DNA of 10,552 nucleotides from UBA11386 sp035286785 (GTDB lineage: Bacteria > Planctomycetota > Planctomycetia > Pirellulales > Thermoguttaceae). Under the pieces are notes generated by a model. It did no database searches. It was not told the DNA's origin and saw nothing but the letters and a program-made list of their open reading frames with translations. The stretch is from NCBI GenBank assembly GCA_035286785.1, contig DATECS010000306.1, positions 1-10,552 on the forward strand, written 5' to 3'. Positions 1 to 5,120 of this stretch are shown piece by piece (within the stretch, counting starts at the first letter, position 1; each line of letters starts with the position of its first letter). The position numbers were made by a program, and so were the translations under genes.

Positions 1-58
1 CTAAACGCCCGTTTCCATCATCCCGATCCAGCCTCCTGATCCCTGGCCCCGGGTTCCC

Positions 59-90
59 AAATCCCGAAATCCCCAAATCCCCAAATCCCT
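59..90. repeat. Octanucleotide tandem repeat, aaatcccN x4
   Basis: Four consecutive 8-bp units of the form aaatccc plus one variable base (g, c, c, t). It is the reverse complement of the gggattt(a/g) array at 3701-3757, so the two belong to one repeat family. No coding role is visible. The minus-strand reading frame across it has low-complexity Gly/Trp/Phe content typical of translated repeats. Confidence 0.85.
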
Positions 91-189
91 CCCTTTCCGC
101 CTAGGTCGAGTTTGCCGATTGAGCAGAGCCTTTCGGAGACAAAAGGCCGCCGGAAGGGCGGATAACCGTCAGGGTTTTCCTGGCTTACT

Positions 190-211
190 CCTGCCGCAAA
201 CCTTGCGCAGG
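190..211. other. Short hairpin in the intergenic region
   Basis: cctg-c-cgcaa, loop acc, ttgcg-cagg: nine paired positions with one bulged C at 194. It lies about 400 bases upstream of the cysteine-rich gene. It has no U-tract, so it is not a typical intrinsic terminator. Function unknown. Confidence 0.4.
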
Positions 212-289
212 AAGAGCGGTAAACCTTTTGGTGAAAATTACTTGCGATCACTCAAGGGCTTTCGGCGGGGGTGCCGATACCGACTTTGA

Positions 290-329
290 CCCTTGAACGG
301 CCCGTGTACCAACACGACATGTTCAAGGG
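290..329 (+). other. Two-part hairpin in the leader region of the cysteine-rich gene
   Basis: A perfect 9-bp stem (cccttgaac 290-298 with gttcaaggg 321-329) encloses a second 5-bp stem (cgtgt 303-307 with acacg 312-316, loop acca). If transcription of the downstream gene starts before 290, this would be a structured 5' UTR element. The rest of 91-590 shows no convincing gene, tRNA or known riboswitch. I could not place a confident promoter there. Confidence 0.4.
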
Positions 330-590
330 GCGTCAGTCAAGCCGGTTTGCCTTTATCGGGCCAAGGAGTGGCTCGACGGCCCTGACGCTGTCCATCGTGC
401 AAACTGTGGCAGCAGACCCACCGCTCCCCAGCCGACGACATTGGTGAGTAGCCCTTGCGTCGGTTCTTGCCCATGGGAGAACCCACACTCGGATCGTGAG
501 AAGTCAAGCGTTGTGGTCCGGTAGCACGCGCTGCTTCGACCGATTATGCCGATCGACTGGGATTACGAAGGACTGCCTCGGTTCATTTCA

Positions 591-596
591 AAGGAG
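591..596 (+). promoter_or_regulatory. Shine-Dalgarno site of the cysteine-rich gene
   Basis: aaggag lies ten bases before the ATG at 607. It is the clearest ribosome-binding site in the window. It fixes the start at 607 rather than the in-frame GTG at 496, which has no such site and would put 37 non-signal-like residues before the signal peptide. Confidence 0.75.
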
Positions 597-606
597 ACGT
601 TGCTCG

Positions 607-1317
607 ATGAAAGGTAAAGTCATTTTTGGAGCGCTCGTCCTGAGCGTGGTCTTGGCTGGTCAAGGGTTCGGCTTCGAACTTCTCAACGACCTGCTGGGCA
701 TCAACCAGGGCCGTCAAGGCTGCAATGCCTGCTGCGAGCCGGCTTGCTGCGAGAAGGCCTGTGCCCCGGCGTGCTGCGAAAAAGCATGCCCGCAAACCTG
801 TGAGCCGGCTTGCCAGCCGGCCTGTGAACCCGCTTGCTGCGAACCGTGCTGCAAGCCCCGTTGCGACCTGTTCGCCGGGCTGAAGGGCCTGTTCGCCTGC
901 AAGAAGTGCTGCTGCGAACCGTGCGGCAACGCTTGGTGCGAACCGAAGTGCTGCCCCGAGCCGAAGTGCTGCGAGAAGCAGTGCTGCGAGCAGAACTGCT
1001 GCGAGCCCGCCTGCGAGCCCGCCTGCAACACCTGCTGCAAGCATCGTTGCACCCCGGTGCGCGACCTGTTGGACGACCTGTGCAGCCTGCGGATCTGCGT
1101 CTACAAGACCCAGAATTGCAACGCTTGCTGCGAGCCCGCTTGCTGCGAGCAACCCGGCTGCTGCGACACCTCGTGTGGATGCGGCAACGGCTCGGCTCCG
1201 GCTGGCGCCCCGAAAACGGCCCCGGCCCGCGAGCTGCCCAAGGCTCCGCCAATGGACACCTCCGCGTCGGTCCAGCCCAATAAGTACTACAGGGTCAGCC
1301 GAAGCATCGTTCGCTAA
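607..1317 (+). CDS. Secreted cysteine-rich repeat protein, function unknown
   Basis: A 236-residue protein that I cannot assign to a named family. Residues 1-22 look like a Sec signal peptide (MKGK, then a hydrophobic stretch ending AGQGFG), so export is expected. My hand count gives 47 cysteines, about 20% of the chain, mostly in CCEPAC, CCEKAC and CEPAC blocks. The region after the signal repeats as modules of about 62 residues. Short leucine-rich segments (24-30 ELLNDLL, 87-97 DLFAGLKGLFA, 152-158 RDLLDDL) alternate with cysteine arms. CCKPRC (81-86) and CCKHRC (143-148) close the first two arms, and CNACCEPACCE occurs at 39-49 and 171-181. The tail from 192 is Pro/Ala-rich and ends in a basic, Cys-free stretch. 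A good ribosome-binding site and a terminator make it a single-gene transcription unit. Disulfide cross-linked envelope protein or metal binder are both possible; neither is shown by the sequence. Confidence 0.85.
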   Translation: MKGKVIFGALVLSVVLAGQGFGFELLNDLLGINQGRQGCNACCEPACCEKACAPACCEKACPQTCEPACQPACEPACCEPCCKPRCDLFAGLKGLFACKKCCCEPCGNAWCEPKCCPEPKCCEKQCCEQNCCEPACEPACNTCCKHRCTPVRDLLDDLCSLRICVYKTQNCNACCEPACCEQPGCCDTSCGCGNGSAPAGAPKTAPARELPKAPPMDTSASVQPNKYYRVSRSIVR

Positions 1318-1347
1318 CGAACGAAACGGCTAACCTTCAAGATTTCG

Positions 1348-1384
1348 AGGCCTGCCCAGGTCTAAAGCCTGGGCAGGCCTTTTT
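1348..1384 (+). terminator. Rho-independent terminator of the cysteine-rich gene
   Basis: A perfect 13-bp GC-rich stem (aggcctgcccagg 1348-1360, cctgggcaggcct 1368-1380) with the 7-base loop tctaaag runs into ttttt (1380-1384). It starts 30 bases after the stop codon. Confidence 0.93.
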
Positions 1385-1413
1385 CATGCGCCCACGTCGC
1401 CCGGCCGGACGCT

Positions 1414-1441
1414 GTTCCACCAGGCGCGCCCGGGCTACAAT
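1414..1441 (+). promoter_or_regulatory. Possible sigma70-type promoter for hemE
   Basis: TACAAT at 1436-1441 differs from the consensus -10 hexamer by one base. A weak -35 (gttcca, 1414-1419, 3 of 6) lies 16 bases upstream. It follows the upstream gene's terminator, as expected for a new unit, and would give a leader of about 150 bases carrying the palindromic element at 1488-1566. Confidence 0.35.
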
Positions 1442-1487
1442 AGGGCTCGCCCCATGCTCAGGAAACTGGTCCATTTAATACCATGGG

Positions 1488-1566
1488 GGGGACTGGCTCA
1501 TTTTTTTCGGCCCGCTTGGCGTTGCGCCTGGATACGCCTGACGGCCAAAAAAATGTGCCTGTCCCC
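1488..1566. repeat. Palindromic element with GGGGAC...GTCCCC ends
   Basis: The left arm 1488-1512 starts ggggactggctca, then seven T and cggcc. The right arm 1543-1566 is ggcc, seven A, then tgtgcctgtcccc. The arms pair along their length apart from two mismatches and one extra C, around a spacer of 30 bases. It sits in the presumed leader of hemE. The architecture (GGGGAC, a short core, T-run, inverted return) recurs inside polA at 9194-9237, and gggggactggct recurs at 10429-10440. Confidence 0.75.
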
Positions 1567-1588
1567 TTTGGCCGAACCTTTGGCCGAA
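1565..1588 (+). repeat. 12-bp direct tandem duplication before hemE
   Basis: cctttggccgaa occurs twice without a gap (1565-1576 and 1577-1588), ten bases before the hemE ATG and touching the end of the palindromic element. It occupies the place where a ribosome-binding site would lie, and no purine-rich site is present. Confidence 0.8.
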
Positions 1589-1598
1589 CTCAACGCCG

Positions 1599-2633
1599 AT
1601 GAATCCAGACAACAGCCCCTTCATGAAAGCCGTGCGGCGCGAGCCGGCCGACTTCACGCCCGTCTGGCTCATGCGCCAGGCCGGACGCTATCAGCCGGAA
1701 TATCGGGCCCTGCGCGAGAAGGTCGGTTTTCTGGAGTTGTGCAAGACACCGAGCCTCTGCGCGGAACTGATGCTGCGCACCGTCGAGCAACTCGGCGTGG
1801 ACGCGGCCATTATCTTTTCAGATTTGCTGCTGATTCTCGAACCGATGGGCGCGCGGCTCGCGTATGACGAGGGGGCCGGCCCCGTGATCGGCAATCCGAT
1901 CCGCGAGGCGGCCGACGTGGACCGGCTCGCGGAGCTGGAGAATCTCGACACGCTCGCTTACGTCATGGAAACCGTGCGGCTCACCCGCGAAGGACTCGAC
2001 CGGCGGTTGCCCCTGTTGGGATTCGCCGGTGCCCCGTTCACGTTGGCCAGCTACCTGATCGAAGGCGGCGCCAGCCGCGACCACCGGCGGACCAAGGCGT
2101 TCATGATGGCCGATCCCGGCGCGTGGGACGTCTTGTTAAGTCGACTGGCTCGCGCGGCCGCCCGCTATCTGAACGCGCAACTAGACGCTGGGGCCCAGGC
2201 CGTCCAATTATTCGATTCCTGGGCCGGTTGCCTGGGACCGGACGACTATCGCCGCTTCGCATTGCCCTACACCCAAGCCGTGATCCGCGCGGTCCGCCGG
2301 CCCGCGCCCGTGATCCACTTCGCCCCGGGCAATCCCGCGCTCTTGCCGCGAGTGGCCGAGGCCGGCGGCGACGTGATCGGCGTCGATTGGCGAATCGGCC
2401 TGAACGACGCATGGGCGGCCATTGGCGAGGACCGAGCCATTCAAGGCAATCTCGACCCGGCCGCCCTTCTAACGAATCCGGCCGAAATCCGCCGCCGCGT
2501 CCGCGCCGTTCTCGATCAAGCCGCGGGCAGGCCGGGCCACGTCTTCAACCTGGGCCACGGCGTCCTACCCCAAACCCCCGTCGAAAACGCAATCGCCCTG
2601 GTCGAAGCCGTCCACGACCTGAGCCGCCGGTGA
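1599..2633 (+). CDS. hemE: Uroporphyrinogen decarboxylase
   Basis: A cytosolic enzyme that decarboxylates the four acetate side chains of uroporphyrinogen III to give coproporphyrinogen III in heme synthesis. The 344 residues match the usual length. Both family signatures are present: PVWLMRQAGR (21-30), with the substrate-binding arginines R26 and R30, and GFAGAPFTLASYLIEGG (141-157), with the conserved tyrosine Y152. The catalytic aspartate is D75 in FSDLL, and the conserved histidine is H320 in NLGHGV. The start ATG at 1599 gives a normal N-terminus, with the first signature 20 residues in. No Shine-Dalgarno sequence precedes it. No other heme gene lies nearby, so it appears to be transcribed alone. 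It converges on ftsY across an inverted repeat. Confidence 0.97.
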   Translation: MNPDNSPFMKAVRREPADFTPVWLMRQAGRYQPEYRALREKVGFLELCKTPSLCAELMLRTVEQLGVDAAIIFSDLLLILEPMGARLAYDEGAGPVIGNPIREAADVDRLAELENLDTLAYVMETVRLTREGLDRRLPLLGFAGAPFTLASYLIEGGASRDHRRTKAFMMADPGAWDVLLSRLARAAARYLNAQLDAGAQAVQLFDSWAGCLGPDDYRRFALPYTQAVIRAVRRPAPVIHFAPGNPALLPRVAEAGGDVIGVDWRIGLNDAWAAIGEDRAIQGNLDPAALLTNPAEIRRRVRAVLDQAAGRPGHVFNLGHGVLPQTPVENAIALVEAVHDLSRR

Positions 2634-2646
2634 TGCTTCCGTGGAT

Positions 2647-2721
2647 CCGTAGGTCAGGCTGTGCCTGACAATAATCGCTCCGAGAATCCGAGAAATCCGT
2701 CAGGCACAGCCTGACCTACGG
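2647..2721. repeat. Inverted repeat between convergent hemE and ftsY, possible bidirectional terminator
   Basis: Perfect 23-bp arms (2647-2669 and 2699-2721) flank a 29-base spacer. Each arm contains its own hairpin, gtcaggc-tgt-gcctgac (2653-2669 on the left), so the element could fold as one long stem or two small ones. Its place between two converging genes suits transcription termination on both strands, but there is no clear T-run. It may equally be a dispersed repeat. A small stem, ggtgc/gcacc (2726-2730, 2739-2743), follows. Confidence 0.7.
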
Positions 2722-2743
2722 GGTTGGTGCATCCAGACGCACC

Positions 2744-2764
2744 CTACGCGCTACGTTCTACGCG
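2744..2764. repeat. Heptanucleotide repeat ctacgNN x3 containing the ftsY stop
   Basis: Three 7-bp units: ctacgcg, ctacgtt, ctacgcg. On the minus strand each begins with TAG in a different frame. The first TAG met by ribosomes (2758-2760) is the ftsY stop codon. The layout matches the ctacgga array at the end of rho (5083-5120). Confidence 0.6.
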
Positions 2765-3690
2765 CGGGTTGCCAAGACGTCCTCGAACAACGCCTCGACA
2801 AACTCCTCCGGCTTGAACAAGGCAAGATCCTCGGCCTTCTCGCCGACGCCGATGTATTTGACCGGCAGGCCGACCTGGCGGCGGATGGCCACCACGACGC
2901 CGCCCTTGGCCGTGCCGTCGAGTTTGGCCAGGACGATGCCCGTGCAATGGACCGCGTCGGTGAAATGCTTGGCTTGCGAGATGCCGTTCTGGCCCGTGGT
3001 GGCGTCGAGCACCAGGATCACTTCGTGCGGGGCCTCGGGAATCTGCTTGCCCAGCACGCGGTGGATTTTGGTCAACTGCTGCATGAGGTTTTGCTGCGTC
3101 TGGAGCCGCCCGGCCGTATCGACGATGCAGACGTCGGCGCCCGTCTCGATCGCCCGGGCAACCGCCATGTGGGCGACGCTCGCCGGGTCGCTGCCGGCGG
3201 GGCCCGTGACGATCTCGGCCCCGAGCCGCCCGGCCCAGATGGTCAATTGCTCGACGGCCGCCGCGCGGAACGTGTCGGCCGCCCCGAGCACAACCGTCTT
3301 GCCGTCGTCCAAAAACATTCGGGCCAGCTTGGCGATCGACGTGGTTTTCCCGCAGCCGTTCACTCCGGCGACCATGATCACCGTCGGCCCGGCCGCCGCG
3401 AAGTGGATCGGGTCAGCCTCCTGGGCCATGAGCGATTTGAGCTTCTCCTTGACCACGGCCAGCACGTCGTTCATCTCGACCACTCGGCCGCGGAAGACGC
3501 TGCGAATCTCCTCGACCGTCTCGCCGGACGCCTGCACGCCCATGTCGGTCTTGACCAGCGTGTCGAACAGCTCTTCAAGGAACGCTTCGTCGACCAGCCG
3601 GCCTTCGCTCTTGAAAAGGTCGCGGATGTCGGTCTTCAGCAGGTTGGTGGTCTTCGTGAGACCTTGCTTGAGTTTGTCGAATAGGCCCAT
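2758..3690 (-). CDS. ftsY: Signal recognition particle receptor FtsY
   Basis: A GTPase that docks the SRP-ribosome complex at the inner membrane for co-translational insertion of membrane proteins. The 310 residues contain an N-terminal helical N domain (about 1-95) and the GTPase G domain. G1 is GVNGCGKT (109-116), the SRP-type DTFRAAA box is at 139-145, G3 DTAGR is at 191-195, G4 is AKLDGTAKGG (255-264) and the closing GVGEKAEDL is at 281-289. The usual first residue of the TKLDG motif is alanine here, and the third variable P-loop position is cysteine. The acidic A domain of E. coli FtsY is absent, as in many short FtsY proteins. The ATG follows a C-rich leader of tandem repeat sequence with no Shine-Dalgarno site. 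It is the last gene of the minus-strand run, 39 bases after nusB. Confidence 0.97.
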   Translation of the reverse strand: MGLFDKLKQGLTKTTNLLKTDIRDLFKSEGRLVDEAFLEELFDTLVKTDMGVQASGETVEEIRSVFRGRVVEMNDVLAVVKEKLKSLMAQEADPIHFAAAGPTVIMVAGVNGCGKTTSIAKLARMFLDDGKTVVLGAADTFRAAAVEQLTIWAGRLGAEIVTGPAGSDPASVAHMAVARAIETGADVCIVDTAGRLQTQQNLMQQLTKIHRVLGKQIPEAPHEVILVLDATTGQNGISQAKHFTDAVHCTGIVLAKLDGTAKGGVVVAIRRQVGLPVKYIGVGEKAEDLALFKPEEFVEALFEDVLATRA

Positions 3691-3700
3691 GATGCGGGGA

Positions 3701-3757
3701 GGGATTTAGGGATTTAGGGATTTAGGGATTTAGGGATTTGGGGATTTGGGGATTTGG
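3701..3757. repeat. Octanucleotide array gggattt(a/g) x7 between nusB and ftsY
   Basis: Four gggattta units (3701-3732) are followed by three gggatttg units and a final g. The plus strand has eight G-runs of three or more with short loops, so it could form a G-quadruplex. The minus-strand RNA is C-rich and lacks G over the array. The array runs into nusB, encoding its last nine residues and its TAA stop (3730-3732). TAA recurs every 8 bases in the next three units. Confidence 0.95.
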
Positions 3758-4191
3758 CCATCGCGTTCATCCGCGTTCATCGGCGGTTCCTGTTTCGTCG
3801 TTTGCACGATCGCGTCGAGGATGCCGTTGACGAATTGGGCCGATTGGGCCGTGCCAAAACGCCGGGCCAGCTCGATGGCCTCGTCGATGGCCACCGCGGC
3901 CGGCGTGCCCGCATGAAGGACTTCATAGACGCCGATCCGCAGGACGGCCCGATCCGTGGCCGCCATGCGCCCAAGGCTCCAGTTGGCCGCCGCCGTCGCG
4001 ATCGCCTCGTCAATCTCCCGCCGGTGACGCCGCACGCCGGCCACGAGATCCCGGGCAAACTCGACCGTGGGCCCGTCGGCCAGACGCTCCTCGATCATCT
4101 GGTCGGCGATCGCCGGATTCGACCGTGGATTCAGATCGTCCTGAAACAGGACTTGCAAAGCGACTTCTCGGGCTTGGGTGCGCGTGGCCAC
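3730..4191 (-). CDS. nusB: Transcription antitermination factor NusB
   Basis: An RNA-binding helical protein that pairs with NusE (S10) on boxA RNA and supports rRNA transcription antitermination. The 153 residues begin ATRTQAREVALQVLFQ (2-17), the typical first helix. The family core ADRAV-like segment is ATDRAVLRIGVYEV (78-91). It is followed by AVAIDEAIELARRFG (99-113) and FVNGILDAI (120-128). The start is GTG at 4189-4191; the only nearby upstream ATG is followed at once by a stop. Homologous sequence ends near residue 130. Residues about 135-153 (EPPMNADERDGQIPKSPNP) are translated from a dispersed repeat and the octanucleotide array, so the native stop seems to have been lost or displaced. 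It lies downstream of ribH, the classical pairing, separated by a large inverted repeat that may weaken read-through. Confidence 0.95.
   Translation of the reverse strand: MATRTQAREVALQVLFQDDLNPRSNPAIADQMIEERLADGPTVEFARDLVAGVRRHRREIDEAIATAAANWSLGRMAATDRAVLRIGVYEVLHAGTPAAVAIDEAIELARRFGTAQSAQFVNGILDAIVQTTKQEPPMNADERDGQIPKSPNP
3760..3790. repeat. Diverged copy of the ATCTGTGTTC-type dispersed repeat inside nusB
   Basis: Three consecutive units, each opening with ATC and continuing as a GCGTTC- or GCGGTTCC-type segment. They have the same architecture as 4300-4331 and 7339-7370, with TGTG replaced by CGCG and one base missing in the first unit. It codes for residues 135-144 or so of NusB on the minus strand. 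Confidence 0.65.
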
Positions 4192-4231
4192 GGGGTCAAT
4201 TTTCTCTCGTTTTCGTTAAAACATCAAAAAA

Positions 4232-4348
4232 TCACCACGGAGATCCTTCTTGAAACCACAGATGAACACAGATAAACACAGATATCGATCCGAAAATCCA
4301 TCTGTGTTTATCTGTGTTCATCTGTGGTTCCCTCCGTCTCCGTGGTGA
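4232..4348. repeat. Large inverted repeat of the dispersed decamer family between ribH and nusB
   Basis: The inner arms are a perfect 30-bp inverted repeat (4254-4283 and 4300-4329) around the 16-base spacer atcgatccgaaaatcc. The outer arms are a perfect 12-bp pair (tcaccacggaga 4232-4243, tctccgtggtga 4337-4348). Each inner arm is built from units of the type atctgtgttc. It fills most of the 173-base gap between ribH and nusB. RNA from this region would form a very stable hairpin, without a U-tract, that could attenuate transcription or protect the ribH 3' end. Confidence 0.9.
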
Positions 4349-4364
4349 ATCTTACGTCGTTGGG

Positions 4365-4868
4365 CTAGGTCGGTATTCGTTTCACGAGGTTGACCATTTC
4401 GAGCGCGGCCAGGGCGGCGTCGCTGCCTTTGTTGCCCAGCATGCTCTCCGCCCGGTCCTTGCCTCGTGTGCTAGGTTGGCCGCCGCTTCGGGCGATCGCC
4501 TGGTCGAGCGTGTTGCACGTCAACACGCCGAAAATCACGGGCAGCCCGTGCGTCATGCCCAACTCGGCCAACGCCAGGCTCACCGCCCGATTAATGTGCT
4601 GGTCGTGGGTCGTCTCGCCGCGGATGACCGCGCCCAGCGCGATAATGGCCGCATGGCGGCCCGAGCGGGCAAGCCGCCCGGCCACGGTCGGGATCTCGAA
4701 CGCCCCGGGCGTCCAAAAGACGTCGATCCGATCCTCGCCCACGCCGTGCTCGGCCAGCGTCCGCACGGCGCCGTCCAACAACCGCGAGGTAATCGTGTCG
4801 TTGAACCGCGCGACGACAATCGCAAAACGGCCGTCGGGGGCAATGGGTTTTCCTTCGTAAATGTTCAT
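4365..4868 (-). CDS. ribH: 6,7-dimethyl-8-ribityllumazine synthase
   Basis: The penultimate enzyme of riboflavin synthesis. It condenses 5-amino-6-ribitylaminouracil with 3,4-dihydroxy-2-butanone 4-phosphate to give lumazine, usually within an icosahedral or pentameric shell. The 167 residues show RFN (21-23) with the aromatic F22 that stacks on substrate, TPGAFEIP (53-60), and GAVIRGETTHDQHI (79-92) with the conserved histidine H88. GVLTCNT (114-120) and GNKGSDAA (145-152) follow. Between RSGG and GNKG there is an insertion of roughly a dozen residues (about 130-144) compared with short bacterial homologues. The ATG at 4868 lies close to the first strand, and no Shine-Dalgarno site is seen. 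It precedes nusB as in many bacteria. I see no FMN riboswitch upstream. Confidence 0.97.
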   Translation of the reverse strand: MNIYEGKPIAPDGRFAIVVARFNDTITSRLLDGAVRTLAEHGVGEDRIDVFWTPGAFEIPTVAGRLARSGRHAAIIALGAVIRGETTHDQHINRAVSLALAELGMTHGLPVIFGVLTCNTLDQAIARSGGQPSTRGKDRAESMLGNKGSDAALAALEMVNLVKRIPT

Positions 4869-4906
4869 GATGGATTCATGATTCCGTGAAGAACCGAAGG
4901 GCGATG

Positions 4907-4975
4907 GTTAGCCGTCGAGCCTGCTCGACGTCTTCGAGTCCTCACGAGGAACGCCGCGCAGGCGCGGCGGCTAAC
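4907..4975. repeat. Three-hairpin (cloverleaf-like) repeat element between rho and ribH
   Basis: Outer arms gttagccg (4907-4914) and cggctaac (4968-4975) enclose three hairpins. These are cgtcgagc/gctcgacg (4913-4930), tcctc/gagga (4939-4950) and gccgcgc/gcgcggc (4953-4968), each a near-perfect palindrome with a two-base centre. The outer stem shares two to three bases with the first and third hairpins, so all four helices cannot be complete at once. It is not a tRNA. Confidence 0.6.
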
Positions 4976-5003
4976 AGGATCATTTCATGCTCCGTGGTCT
5001 AAT

Positions 5004-5074
5004 GGTGGGGCGATTGCCGCGAGGCACGCTCCACCGGATGTTCTCACGTCTTTCGTCGCGGCAATCGCCCCACC
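5004..5074. repeat. 19-bp perfect inverted repeat downstream of rho
   Basis: ggtggggcgattgccgcga (5004-5022) and its exact reverse complement (5056-5074) flank a 33-base spacer. It lies 44-114 bases beyond the rho stop, so the rho transcript would carry it near its 3' end. It has no T-run. It could act as a 3' stability hairpin or a processing site, or be one more dispersed element. Confidence 0.8.
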
Positions 5075-5082
5075 CTACATTT

Positions 5083-5120
5083 CTACGGACTACGGACTAC
5101 GGACTACGGACTACGGACTA
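5083..5120. repeat. Heptanucleotide array ctacgga x5.4 starting at the rho stop
   Basis: Five complete ctacgga units plus cta. On the minus strand TAG recurs every 7 bases, and the first (5118-5120) is the rho stop codon. Because 7 is not a multiple of 3, the following TAGs fall in the other two frames. Confidence 0.92.

Noticed and set aside
18..251. A 77-codon minus-strand frame at the left edge
   Set aside because: Much of it translates the octanucleotide repeat, with no ribosome-binding site or recognisable motif.
496..606. GTG start extending the cysteine-rich protein by 37 residues
   Set aside because: It would bury the signal peptide, has no ribosome-binding site, and the ATG at 607 has a good aaggag.
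583..1283. Long open frames overlapping the cysteine-rich gene in other frames and on the opposite strand
   Set aside because: The GC-rich Cys/Glu/Pro codon repeats keep several frames open. Their products are low-complexity Ala/Leu, Arg/Ser or Gln/Ser sequence, and only the 607 frame has a signal peptide.
3701..3757. CRISPR array
   Set aside because: The units are 8 bp and strictly adjacent without spacers. The other short arrays are likewise 7-8 bp without spacers.
4907..4975. A tRNA gene suggested by the cloverleaf-like fold
   Set aside because: Arm sizes are wrong, and there is no T-loop consensus, no anticodon arm with a seven-base loop and no CCA end.
4869..5117. FMN riboswitch upstream of ribH
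   Set aside because: The gap is filled by inverted and tandem repeats, and I see no conserved RFN-type core.
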